Below, one piece after another: positions 56,087 through 64,000 of a stretch of DNA of 64,000 bases. The number at the start of each line of letters is the position of its first letter. Position 1 is the stretch's first letter. Under the pieces are notes generated by a model that did no database searches, was not told the origin of the DNA, and was given only the letters and a program-made list of their open reading frames with translations. Location: positions 1,922,001-1,986,000 of the forward strand of contig CAVXSP010000001.1 in the NCBI GenBank assembly GCA_963764505.1, in the 5' to 3' direction. A program made the position numbers and the translations under genes. The stretch is from CAVXSP01 sp963764505. GTDB taxonomy: Bacteria; Acidobacteriota; Vicinamibacteria; Vicinamibacterales; SCN-69-37.

Positions 56087-57756
56087 ATCAGACGGGTGCC
56101 GCGCCGCGTCGTGAGCACCGCGGATGGCGGCTGCCCGACGGAGAGGTCCGTGTTCAGGATGAGCACGTCGAGACGCCCGTCGTGGAACTCGTCGAGCGCC
56201 TCCTGTTCCGCGACGGCCCAGAACCTCGGCCCCGCGTGGTAGAGGACCACGTCGTATCCCGGGTCCGTCCGGACGTCCAGCTCGCGTCGACACCAGTACG
56301 CGAAGAAGCGCTCGTCGCTCAGCACGGCCGACCGCATCGGCTCGGCTGCGGTGTCGGGGATCACGATGCCCTCGACCGCCCACTTGTCTTCGTACGCGTC
56401 AGGCGCGTCGATGCGGGCCAGGCATCGCTGGAGCGTCGCGGCGCTCCTCGGCGGCCGCGCGACGGCCTCGTCGTGCAGCGCGATCCGGCTCCCACGGGGC
56501 ACGTGCGCGAGGACCCAGCGCGCGGCGAGGACGTCCACGTCCACTTCGCGCCTCATGCGCTCGGCCGCGAGGTCGTCCGCGAGCGACCAGACGATGGCCG
56601 CGGCCAGCGCGCCGACGGCCACGCGGCGCGCGATGGTGCCGCGCGCGGCGAGCAGCCGCTGCCATCCCGCGCCGGCGAGAAGGGCGACGCCGGGCAGCAG
56701 CACGAGGGCATAGCGGTCCGCGACGATCTGGCTCGACGCGATCGCGAGCAGGCCGGCGAGCGTCGGCGCGAGCACGGGCGCCCAGCGCCGGACGTCGGCT
56801 CGTCCCATCGACGCCGCGCCCGCCAGGCCCCCGATCCAGCCGGCGACTCCGAGGGCGCCGGTGATCACCAGCAGGGAGCCGAGCCGCGCGGCCGGCGGGG
56901 CGCCGGTGCCAATCTTCGCCAGGACGACGCCGGCGAATTCCTTCATCTGGAGCGTCGGATTCAGCCACAGCCACGGGACGAGCGCGATGACGACGGCCGC
57001 GGAGAGACCGAGGGCTACGAGCGTCGCCCGCAGCTTCGACGCCGGAGAACCGGCCGTCGACCAGATGCAGAGCACCGGCGCGAGGATCCACAGCCCGAAA
57101 TGGAATTTGCTGGCCGCGGCGAACCCGGCCAGCACGGCCATCGCGCGGATCGATCCGGCGGTCGGTGCCGCCGCCAGGCCGACGATGAGCGTGGCGAACA
57201 GCACGCCGGAGATGTCGGCGAGCACGTAATGCGAATAGGCGATCGCGAGGACGTTCAGGGCGACCACGACCGTGCCGGCGAAGACGCCGGGCTCGGGCAG
57301 CCATCGTCGCAGCGTCCAGACCGTCGCGAGGAGCTGGAGCGTGCCGATCGCGAACGCGAGGAACCGGCCGATCTCGACGAGCAGCGTGCGGTGGAGGTAC
57401 TGGCGGCCGATCCAGGTCGTCACCGTCTCGAGCGCGCGCTCGGGGCGTTCGCGCGCCTGCCAGGCGGCGCGGCCGGCCTGGACCGCGAAGGCGTTCGCCG
57501 CGGCGACGCTGAGCGCGAGGCGCATCGTCGACGCCGGCCAGCCCACTTCACGCGGCGTGATGCCTTCCCAGAGCGCGAGCGCTTCGAGCGGCAGGATGCC
57601 CTCGTCGGGATGATGCGGTCCCCAGGGATCCTGCCAGGTCAGGAACGAGAGGCGCAGCAGAACGCCGGCGATCACGCAGGCCAGTGTCAGCCGCCGCCAG
57701 CCCCGACCGGCGCGAGCCGGCGCCTCTGACGCGTCGGGGCTCGGTGCGCCTATCAT
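56062..57756 (-). CDS. GT39-type membrane glycosyltransferase, second copy
   Basis: About 564 residues with roughly eleven membrane helices and a periplasmic C-terminal domain of about 150 residues. First-loop signature DPWGPHHPDEGILPLEALAL contains the acidic DE pair of GT-C enzymes. Helices such as FAGTVVVALNVLAIAYSHYV follow. It should use a lipid-linked sugar on the outer face of the inner membrane. Convergent with the asparagine-synthetase-like gene, with a 25-base overlap. Confidence 0.87.
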   Translation of the reverse strand: MIGAPSPDASEAPARAGRGWRRLTLACVIAGVLLRLSFLTWQDPWGPHHPDEGILPLEALALWEGITPREVGWPASTMRLALSVAAANAFAVQAGRAAWQARERPERALETVTTWIGRQYLHRTLLVEIGRFLAFAIGTLQLLATVWTLRRWLPEPGVFAGTVVVALNVLAIAYSHYVLADISGVLFATLIVGLAAAPTAGSIRAMAVLAGFAAASKFHFGLWILAPVLCIWSTAGSPASKLRATLVALGLSAAVVIALVPWLWLNPTLQMKEFAGVVLAKIGTGAPPAARLGSLLVITGALGVAGWIGGLAGAASMGRADVRRWAPVLAPTLAGLLAIASSQIVADRYALVLLPGVALLAGAGWQRLLAARGTIARRVAVGALAAAIVWSLADDLAAERMRREVDVDVLAARWVLAHVPRGSRIALHDEAVARPPRSAATLQRCLARIDAPDAYEDKWAVEGIVIPDTAAEPMRSAVLSDERFFAYWCRRELDVRTDPGYDVVLYHAGPRFWAVAEQEALDEFHDGRLDVLILNTDLSVGQPPSAVLTTRRGTRLIYTRGGGR

Positions 57757-57779
57757 GAATGCGGAATTATAGCCGCCGC

Positions 57780-58586
57780 ATGAAGCTCTCTCTTTACACC
57801 TTCGTGAAGGACGGGCTCTACTACGACTTCCACGTCGTCGCGATGCTCCGTCAGCACCTGCCGCTCGTCGACGAGATCGTCGTCAACGAGGGCTACAGCA
57901 CCGACGGCACGTTCGAGGCGATCGAGAGCCTCGATCCGAAGATTCGCGTGCACCGGCACGAGTGGGATCGCTCGGACCCGAACGCGTGGCACCGCCAGTT
58001 CAAGAACCAGGCGCGCGAGCTGTGCACCGGCGACTGGTGCGTGCTGCTCGATTGCGACGAGTTCATTCCCGAGTGGGAGTTCGCGCGGCTCCGGGCCTTC
58101 CTCGAGCAGACCGATCGCCTGGTCGTGCCGGTCAGGTTCCTGCACTTCTACGGCAACTACCGGGTCGTGCTCGGCCAGCCGCGCCCGACGGTGCCCACGA
58201 CCGGCCTGCGGATCCACCGCAACCTGCCGGACATCGAAGTCTGGGGCGACGGCGCGAACGTGCGGCGGCGCAGCGCCTCCGACGATCGATCCGTGGTGTC
58301 GGCCGAGACGTTCGACGTGCACCATTTCGGATCGGTCCGGCACCCGGCGCGGCTCCGTCAGAAGTGGCGCACCCAGGCGCGTCAGCACAACGCCGGCGAT
58401 CCGCGATGGGACAAGACGCCGGGATTCCTGTTCGATCTGTTTCCCCACCGGTGGAGCGATCAGGACTTCATGCAGTACCTGGAGGTCTACGAGGGCCCGT
58501 ACGTGCAGGCCGTGCGGGACGACCCGTCGGAATTCGTGCGCGACGACTTCTGGCTCTACGAGCACTTGAAGAAGAACGCCCGGTAG
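57780..58586 (+). CDS. Glycosyltransferase family 2-like protein
   Basis: About 268 residues. KLSLYTFVKDGLYYDFHVVA, then VDEIVVNEGYSTDGTFEAIE, and CVLLDCDEFIPEWEF with a DCDE acidic motif at the sugar-nucleotide site; the pattern is of the GT2 group related to lipopolysaccharide core beta-glycosyltransferases. No membrane helices. ATG at 57780 is chosen; 57759 is an alternative. It is followed nine bases later by a GT4 gene, forming a two-gene unit. Confidence 0.82.
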   Translation: MKLSLYTFVKDGLYYDFHVVAMLRQHLPLVDEIVVNEGYSTDGTFEAIESLDPKIRVHRHEWDRSDPNAWHRQFKNQARELCTGDWCVLLDCDEFIPEWEFARLRAFLEQTDRLVVPVRFLHFYGNYRVVLGQPRPTVPTTGLRIHRNLPDIEVWGDGANVRRRSASDDRSVVSAETFDVHHFGSVRHPARLRQKWRTQARQHNAGDPRWDKTPGFLFDLFPHRWSDQDFMQYLEVYEGPYVQAVRDDPSEFVRDDFWLYEHLKKNAR

Positions 58587-58594
58587 CGTGCGCC

Positions 58595-59771
58595 ATGCCG
58601 GAGCTGGAGCTTCCGTCACACGGCCCTGGCGCGCGCCTGCTGCTCAGCGAATGGTTTCCCCCCGCTGTCGGCGGCAGCGCGGAGCTGCTCGCGAACATCT
58701 ATTCGCGCCTGCCGGGCGAGACAGCGGTGCTCACGAGCGCGCGGGCCGGTGATGGCGAAGACGATCCGGGCTGGGCATCGTTGCGACTCCATCGCGTCCG
58801 GTTCGACGCGCGCCTCGGTGTGCTCGATCCGCGGTCGCTGGCCGCGCACGTGCGGCTGAGCCGCCTGGCCCGCCGCCTGTCCCGCGGCCGATCTCCGATT
58901 CACTGCGGCCGCGCGCTCCCGGAGGGCACGATCGCCTTGATGGCCCAATGGCCGCGCCGCCGCGTCTTCTGCTGGACGCACGGCGAGGAGCTGCCGATCG
59001 TCGCCGGCTCCCGCGAGCTGGCCTGGCTGCTTCGGCGCGTGCATCGCCGCGCGGCTGCGCTGCTCGCCAACAGCCGCAACACGGCGCGCCTGCTGGTCGA
59101 TCTGGGCAACGCGCCGGAGAAGGTCCACGTGGTGCATCCGGGCGTCGATGCCGGGCGGTTCACGCCGGCGGCGCGCGACGAATCGCTCCGGCGCACGGCT
59201 GCTCGCCGGCGCCGACGTGCTCCTCCTCTCGGTCGGGCGGCTGCAGGCCCGCAAGGGGCACGACCTCGTGCTCCGGGCGCTCGCACGGCTGGCGCCCGGC
59301 GATCCGCGCGTGCGCTATGTCGTCATCGGAGACGGTCCGGAACGGCAGCGCCTGGAGCAGCTCGCCCGGCAACTGCGCGTCGCGGATCGGGTGGCATGGG
59401 CCGGAATCGTCGCCACGCACGAGCTGCCCGCCTGCTACGCGTCTGCGGATGTCTTCGTCCATCCCAATCGCGTCGAAGGCGCGGACTTCGAGGGATTCGG
59501 GATCGTGTTTCTCGAGGCGGCCGCCTCGGGACTGGCTGCGATTGGCGGGCGATCGGGCGGCGTGCCCGAGGCGATCGAGGACGGGCGCACCGGTCTGCTG
59601 GTCTCGGGGACCGACGCGGAGGAGCTGGCGCGCGCCATCGTCCGCCTCGCGGGCGATGCCGCGGCGCGCCGCCTCATGGGCGAGGCGGGACGCGCGCGCG
59701 CCCTTCAGGAGTTCTCGTGGGAGCGCGCCGCGCGCCGCGTCGCCGAGATCGAGGAGGAGATTCTGCGCTGA
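58595..59771 (+). CDS. Glycosyltransferase family 4 protein (one frameshift)
   Basis: About 391 residues once repaired. Acceptor half: ARLLLSEWFPPAVGGSAELL, FCWTHGEELPIVAGS, LLANSRNTARLLVDLGN, and VVHPGVDAGRFTP. Donor half in another frame: VLLLSVGRLQARKGHDLVLR, YVVIGDGPERQRLEQLARQL, and EGFGIVFLEAAASGLAAIGG with the E-x7-E motif. The two join with removal of one base near 59200, giving ESLR then RLLAGADVLLLS. It pairs with the GT2-like gene upstream. Confidence 0.9.
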
Positions 59772-59806
59772 CGTGAGTCGCTTCCGTACGGCGCGTGAGT
59801 GGCCAA

Positions 59807-60133
59807 TCAGGATCGACCGTGCGCGAGCCCTGCAAGTACGTGGCAGAACTCGAGCAGGTCGTCCAGATCCTGCGATGCAATCGCATGGACCCGCCTGACA
59901 CCGATCACGCCGTCCTGATGCGCCACGAGATTCCGGAATCCCGCCGCGGAGACGAGCCGGCCGGCCAGGTCGTGATCGAGAATGCCGTGCTCCGCGAGCG
60001 CGCGAAAGACGTCGGCATGACTGGCCGGCACGCTCCAGCGTGCGTCGGCGGTGCCAGGAAGCCCCTGGCGAATGCGCGCGACGGCGTCCGTCACGGCGGC
60101 AATCTTCCCGGCCAGGACCGCTTGATCAACCAT
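59807..60133 (-). CDS. hepT: HepT-like toxin of a HepT/MntA pair
   Basis: About 108 residues, a DUF86/HEPN-type protein. The HEPN RNase motif RxxxxH is present in FRNLVAHQDG, but the Tyr two residues after the His (RX4HXY), the site that the MntA antitoxin adenylylates in studied pairs, is Asp here. The ATG at 60133 overlaps the MntA stop by 8 bases, the usual order antitoxin then toxin. A type VII toxin-antitoxin pair is the likely role, possibly stabilising this accessory region. Confidence 0.82.
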   Translation of the reverse strand: MVDQAVLAGKIAAVTDAVARIRQGLPGTADARWSVPASHADVFRALAEHGILDHDLAGRLVSAAGFRNLVAHQDGVIGVRRVHAIASQDLDDLLEFCHVLAGLAHGRS

Positions 60134-60518
60134 GCGCCGCTGCGTCGAGCACCGCGCGCGCACAGATCTGCTCGATCGGCCGAAAGTCCAGATACGCCAG
60201 AATGGCTTGCGCTTCGCGGCGAACGAGGGCCGTGTGGTCCGCCTCGAACACCAGTCGGCCATCGCGGAACACCCGATACGCGAGCGCGGGTGGAGCCTCG
60301 TCGAGGAGGACGAGATCGACAGGTCGTCCCGTGGCGCGCTCCAGGTCTGTGATCAGTTCGCCAACGGCTCGACGATCGAGAGTCGTGTGCTCCTCGAGTC
60401 CGATGGCGATGTCCACATCGCTGAACGGCGTACCGTGGTTGGTTGCCGCAGACCCGAAGAGCCGCGCGTAGGCGATGCGCGTATCCGCCGCCAGCACCGT
60501 GCGAATCGCCTCGTCCAT
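60126..60518 (-). CDS. mntA: MntA-like nucleotidyltransferase antitoxin
   Basis: About 130 residues, minimal nucleotidyltransferase fold. Motif GSAATNHGTPFSDVDIAIGL carries the GSx10DxD signature, with a third acidic residue in RPVDLVLLDEAP. In characterised pairs MntA adds AMP to HepT and silences it. The ATG at 60518 or a GTG at 60536 could start it. It lies 48 bases downstream of carbamoyltransferase 2 on the same strand. Confidence 0.87.
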   Translation of the reverse strand: MDEAIRTVLAADTRIAYARLFGSAATNHGTPFSDVDIAIGLEEHTTLDRRAVGELITDLERATGRPVDLVLLDEAPPALAYRVFRDGRLVFEADHTALVRREAQAILAYLDFRPIEQICARAVLDAAAHG

Positions 60519-60566
60519 TTCCGGGAACTGTAGCACGCGCCTGCGCGCGCTCGGCCGTTCCCCGGC

Positions 60567-62180
60567 CTACTTCCGGATGACGAACTGGTCCAGCACCAGC
60601 AGGTCCAGTCCCGTGCCGAAGAAGACGCGGATCGCGTCGCGGGGGCTGCAGACCATCGGCTCCGCGAAGCCGTTGAACGACGTGTTCACGAGGACGGGCA
60701 ATGCGCTCGCCTGGCCGAACCGCTCGTGCAGCCGGCGGAAGCGCTCGGTCGCGGCGTCACCCGGACGTTTCGGCACCGTCTGGACGCGCAGGGCCGTCGC
60801 CCCTTCGGGCAGGACGAACCGCAGCGACTCGGCGTCCCGAGGCTGGTACTGGTACTCCATGAAGTGCGACGTCGGCGGACCGGCGAACAGCCGCCCGGCG
60901 TCCTCAAGCGGCACCGAGACGCCGTAGGCGCGGTGGCGCGGCCTGTGCTTGAGGTAGACGTTGAGGTTGTCGAGCACGTAGGGCGACAGCGGACTGGCGA
61001 GGATGCTGCGGTTCCCGAGCGCGCGGTGTCCCCACTCCATCCGGCCCTGGAACCAGCCGACCAGCTGTCCGCGCAGGAGCGCCTCCGCCGTGACCTCGAC
61101 GATGTCGCCGTCGTTCAGGTGCTCGTAAGAGAGCTTGCAGTTGTCCAGCGTCTGCTTGATCGTCTCGAGGTCGTAGGCCGGTCCGAGGAACGGCGACAGC
61201 ACGCCGCCCGAGGCGCGGCGGGCGCCCGGGAGGCTCAGCGCCGCGCCGATGGCCGTGCCGGCGTTTCCCGGATTCGGAGCGGTCGCGACATCCTCGAAGA
61301 CGGCGGCCTGGCTGAGCCGCGTCGTGAAATACGTGTTGTAGAAGAGCCCGCCTCCGAGGCACAGGCGGGCGGCGCCCGTCTGTTCGCGAAGGTCCCGCGC
61401 CAGGAGCACCAGCAGATCGCCGAGGCGCCGCTGAAGCGCGCTCGCGACGGCGGCGCGATGCCGGAGGTCGTGCGCCGGGCGGGCCGCGATCCAGTCCGCG
61501 ACGACGGCGCGCCAGCCGGGCGATATCCACACCGCGCCCGCGCGATAACCCAGCACGTCGCGGAGCCGCTCCGCGTCGTCGCCCGTGCCCAGGCGCGCCA
61601 GGCCTTCGAGCTCGTGAGGCTGTTCCGGAGAAAAGCCGAACAGCGCCGCCGCCTCGGCATAAATCCGTGCGAGCCCCGCGTCCGACGCAGGCCACTCGCG
61701 CTCGGCCAGTCCCGTCCCGGTGCCCAGCCAGACGCTGAGCGGTTTGGATTCGCGCCGATCGCAGACGAGGACGACAGCCGACTCGAACGACGACAGTCGG
61801 AAGGCCGTCGTGGCGTGCCCGAAGTGATGGTCGACGTCCACGGTCGACAGCTCGGGTGGCAGCCGCGTGCCGTCCCCCGCCGTGGCGTAGCGGCAGCGTT
61901 CCGGCGTCTCCGCGACGCCGGCGGCACGTAGCGCCGCGCCGAGCGCCTCGACGGGAAGGTGCCCCGGCGCCACGCCGGCCCGGCGCACGCGCGTGATCCG
62001 CTCCTGCTCGCAGAATGCCAGCAGCTCCTGGTCGGCGCACACGGCCACCGCCGCGTTCTGGCGCGCCCCGGCGACTCCGACGACGACGCGGTCGGCCGCA
62101 ACGCCGGAGCCCGGAGCTCCAGGCGCAGCAGGCGGGCGCGTGGACGCTCCCGCCTCGGGCGGGCCGAAACCGTGGCGCAT
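60567..62180 (-). CDS. NodU/CmcH-type carbamoyltransferase 2
   Basis: About 537 residues, intact, distantly related to the copy at 36008-37865. Kae1-like half: VVVGVAGARQNAAVAVCADQ, VDVDHHFGHATTAFRLSSF with the His cluster, and LCLGGGLFYNTYFTTRL. YrdC-like half: WFQGRMEWGHRALGNRSILA and VLVNTSFNGFAEPMVCSP. GGAGGAGAC sits directly before the ATG at 62180, fixing the start. No SxtJ or DUF5989 partner is adjacent. It may decorate a different sugar position or another product. Confidence 0.92.
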   Translation of the reverse strand: MRHGFGPPEAGASTRPPAAPGAPGSGVAADRVVVGVAGARQNAAVAVCADQELLAFCEQERITRVRRAGVAPGHLPVEALGAALRAAGVAETPERCRYATAGDGTRLPPELSTVDVDHHFGHATTAFRLSSFESAVVLVCDRRESKPLSVWLGTGTGLAEREWPASDAGLARIYAEAAALFGFSPEQPHELEGLARLGTGDDAERLRDVLGYRAGAVWISPGWRAVVADWIAARPAHDLRHRAAVASALQRRLGDLLVLLARDLREQTGAARLCLGGGLFYNTYFTTRLSQAAVFEDVATAPNPGNAGTAIGAALSLPGARRASGGVLSPFLGPAYDLETIKQTLDNCKLSYEHLNDGDIVEVTAEALLRGQLVGWFQGRMEWGHRALGNRSILASPLSPYVLDNLNVYLKHRPRHRAYGVSVPLEDAGRLFAGPPTSHFMEYQYQPRDAESLRFVLPEGATALRVQTVPKRPGDAATERFRRLHERFGQASALPVLVNTSFNGFAEPMVCSPRDAIRVFFGTGLDLLVLDQFVIRK

Positions 62181-62396
62181 GTCTCCTCCAACTGCCAGGC
62201 CGAACTTCGATGGACAGGCCGTCGGCTTCCAGGCAGACTTTTGACCGGAGCCGGGCGGACCCAGAGCGCCACTGTATCGCAGGATGCAGGGTCTCTCCTG
62301 GAGATGTGCCGCCGGCGCGACCCGTCGGCGTCTGGTGGACGATGATGTGTAGGCGCACGGCGGTCGTTCGCGGGCGTCCGCGGCAGAAAGTGACTC

Positions 62397-63503
62397 GTGA
62401 GAATTCTCTACGTCGGCAGCGCGCGGAACCTGACCAGCCCGGGCGGCATCGAGACATACGGGCGCGAGCTCATCAAGGGCATGGCGGCGCGCGGTCACGA
62501 GGTGGCGTGCCTCGACACATCGCCGGACGACGTGGCCACCGACGGTCGGCTGCAGGACTATTGGCCGGCCGGTTCGTTCCGGCAGCGGTACTATTTCCGG
62601 CGCCGGTTCCCGCACGAGGATTTCCGCTTCCACATGGCGCTCCGGCGTCGCGCGGCGCGGATGACGGCCGCCTTCCGGCCGGATCTCGTGCACGCGCTGC
62701 ACACCTATCCGTTCGGCGCGATCGTCGACAGCCGCGTGCCCGTCGTCGTGACGGCGTACGGGCTCGAAGTCGAGGCGGTCCCTCCCGTCATCGGCTCGAT
62801 CCTGGCCGCCAGGACGGTGCACGCGATCTCGGGATTCACGGCCGACTTGATTCGGACGCGGGTTCCGGCCGCGCCGGCGGTCGACGTGCTCGGCTGGGGC
62901 ATTCGCACGCCGGTGCCGCGGCCGCACGGCGCCTGGGACTTCGATCTGATCACCGTCGCGCGGCTCGTCCGCCGCAAGAACGTCGACACGGTCCTGCGAG
63001 CTCTCCAGGGCGCCGATCACGTGCGCTACGCCGTCGTCGGCGACGGGCCGGAGATCGGCGCGCTGAAGGACCTCGCGCGTTCGCTCGGCCTGACACGCGT
63101 GTCGTTCGTCGGCGCGGTGTCGGAGGAGGTCCGCCGCGACCTGCTGTCGCGCAGCCGGGTCTTCGTCATGTGTCCGCGCCGCGACCCCCACGACGTCGAG
63201 GGCCTGGGTCTCGTGTACTTCGAGGCGTTCGAGCACGGGCTGCCGACCGTCGCGTCCAACAGCGGCGGCGTACCGGACGCGGTGGGGGAGGCCGGCATCC
63301 TCGTCGAAGATCCCGAGGACCCGCGGTCGGTCGGCGACGCCGTTCGCCGCGCGCTCGATCCAGAGGTCTACGGCGAGCTCGTGGCCCGCGTGCGCGCGCG
63401 CCAGCAGTCGCATTCATGGGATCGCTTCCTGAACGATTTCGAGTCCCTCTACCGCGCCGCGTGCGGCCGGCCTTCGCCGGGCAACTCGCGCCGTCGGGCG
63501 TGA
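62397..63503 (+). CDS. Glycosyltransferase family 4 protein
   Basis: About 368 residues from a GTG. MRILYVGSARNLTSPGGIET, VVTAYGLEVEAVPP, then LITVARLVRRKNVDTVLRAL, YAVVGDGPEIGALKDLARSL, and EGLGLVYFEAFEHGLPTVAS with the E-x7-E donor motif. No membrane helix. It is divergent from carbamoyltransferase 2; the 216-base gap between them shows no recognised gene or clear promoter. It converges on the FkbM-like gene. Confidence 0.92.
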   Translation: MRILYVGSARNLTSPGGIETYGRELIKGMAARGHEVACLDTSPDDVATDGRLQDYWPAGSFRQRYYFRRRFPHEDFRFHMALRRRAARMTAAFRPDLVHALHTYPFGAIVDSRVPVVVTAYGLEVEAVPPVIGSILAARTVHAISGFTADLIRTRVPAAPAVDVLGWGIRTPVPRPHGAWDFDLITVARLVRRKNVDTVLRALQGADHVRYAVVGDGPEIGALKDLARSLGLTRVSFVGAVSEEVRRDLLSRSRVFVMCPRRDPHDVEGLGLVYFEAFEHGLPTVASNSGGVPDAVGEAGILVEDPEDPRSVGDAVRRALDPEVYGELVARVRARQQSHSWDRFLNDFESLYRAACGRPSPGNSRRRA

Positions 63504-63536
63504 GTCAGGCCCCGCCGTCGACGTCTCCCCGGAACG

Positions 63537-64000
63537 CTACCGGCGCTCGAGCAGTTCAATCGTCTTCGGAGAGCTGGGATGACCGGGCGCGAACGGGTTC
63601 ACGTAGAGGGCCGGTCGGAACAGCGTCGCGGGATCCGCAGGAACATCCGCGAATCGATGGATGTCCGATTGCTGAACGAAGAACGCGTTGAGCCCGCAGT
63701 ACGAGCAGCACACGAGGGCATACCCGGATTCGGAGAGCAGATCGACCCAGCTGGCGAGCGAGACGCCGAACCAGTCGCTGCCGTCCCACCGGTGGTCGGG
63801 AGCATAGGGCATCACGAAGCGGATCGGCGGCGGAAACTTGGCGTTGTACTCCACGACGATTACCCGAGGGGCAAGTCGTTCGAGGGCGCGTCTGGCGATC
63901 CAGTAATCGTTGCCGTCGACGTCGAGGCTGAACACGTCGCAGCCGACGTCGCCGAGCATCGTATCCAGATTGTCCGTCGTGACGAACGCCTGCCTGAACG
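63537..64000 (-). CDS. FkbM-like methyltransferase-related protein (partial)
   Basis: Only the C-terminal 153 residues or so are in the window; the frame runs off the right edge. Visible part: FVTTDNLDTMLGDVGCDVFS, LDVDGNDYWIARRALERLAP, VIVVEYNAKFPPP, and YALVCCSYCGLNAFFVQQSD. The SLDVDGNDYW element and following VVEYN strand are typical of the FkbM-like SAM-dependent group in polysaccharide loci. The SAM-binding N-terminal part lies outside, so the call rests on the C-terminal half. Several Cys residues cluster at VCCSYCG. Confidence 0.7.
   Translation of the reverse strand, partial: FRQAFVTTDNLDTMLGDVGCDVFSLDVDGNDYWIARRALERLAPRVIVVEYNAKFPPPIRFVMPYAPDHRWDGSDWFGVSLASWVDLLSESGYALVCCSYCGLNAFFVQQSDIHRFADVPADPATLFRPALYVNPFAPGHPSSPKTIELLERR

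Overview
The window is a 64 kb piece of a high-GC bacterial chromosome with dense, strand-switching operons. The gene content (cyanobacterial/plant-length IspH, paired receiver-less sigma-54 activators, an XrtA/PEP-CTERM-style exopolysaccharide locus, many large glycosyltransferases) suggests an Acidobacteriota-like organism, perhaps of the Vicinamibacteria type. That placement is inference from gene style; no rRNA is present to confirm it. No tRNA, rRNA, CRISPR array or complete insertion sequence was recognised.

Region 1 (1-27 kb) is housekeeping and regulation. On the minus strand: a TolC-like outer membrane protein, a Spy/CpxP-like periplasmic protein, ispH, an ECF sigma factor with its overlapping anti-sigma factor, and a SpoIID-domain lipoprotein. 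On the plus strand: a receiver/GAF/PAS histidine kinase with its NtrC-type partner, gatB, a small unknown gene with a strong sigma-70 promoter, glycerate 2-kinase, rnr and selB. Then tatA (minus), tonB (plus), and groES-groEL (minus) behind a consensus-like promoter overlapped by a variant CIRCE operator. A receiver-like gene and two divergent sigma-54 activators lead into region 2.

Region 2 (25-42.6 kb, plus strand) is a long exopolysaccharide operon: Wza-type export protein, outer membrane barrel, chain-length determinant, AAA ATPase, tyrosine kinase, initiating sugar transferase, acyltransferase, deacetylase and FemAB protein. These match the families that accompany the XrtA exosortase, but no exosortase lies in the window. 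After a 579-base non-coding gap full of inverted repeats comes a carbamoyltransferase / SxtJ / SGNH hydrolase / DUF5989 / PHP / triple-VanZ module. It ends in a 120-base near-perfect hairpin.

Region 3 (42.7-64 kb) mixes strands and supplies decoration functions: glycosyltransferases of several folds, a hexapeptide acyltransferase, a UbiA/HAD pair likely to make a lipid-linked sugar, a membrane acyltransferase, two GT39-type membrane glycosyltransferases, a large secreted beta-helix protein, an asparagine-synthetase-like protein lacking the usual N-terminal Cys, a second carbamoyltransferase, a HepT/MntA toxin-antitoxin pair, and a partial FkbM-like gene at the edge.

Two window-wide patterns matter for any user. 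First, eight otherwise convincing genes carry nine frameshifts, and each one is resolved by removing a single base, which points to insertion-type sequence errors. Second, many intergenic gaps carry short tandem repeats with a strict 7-base period.
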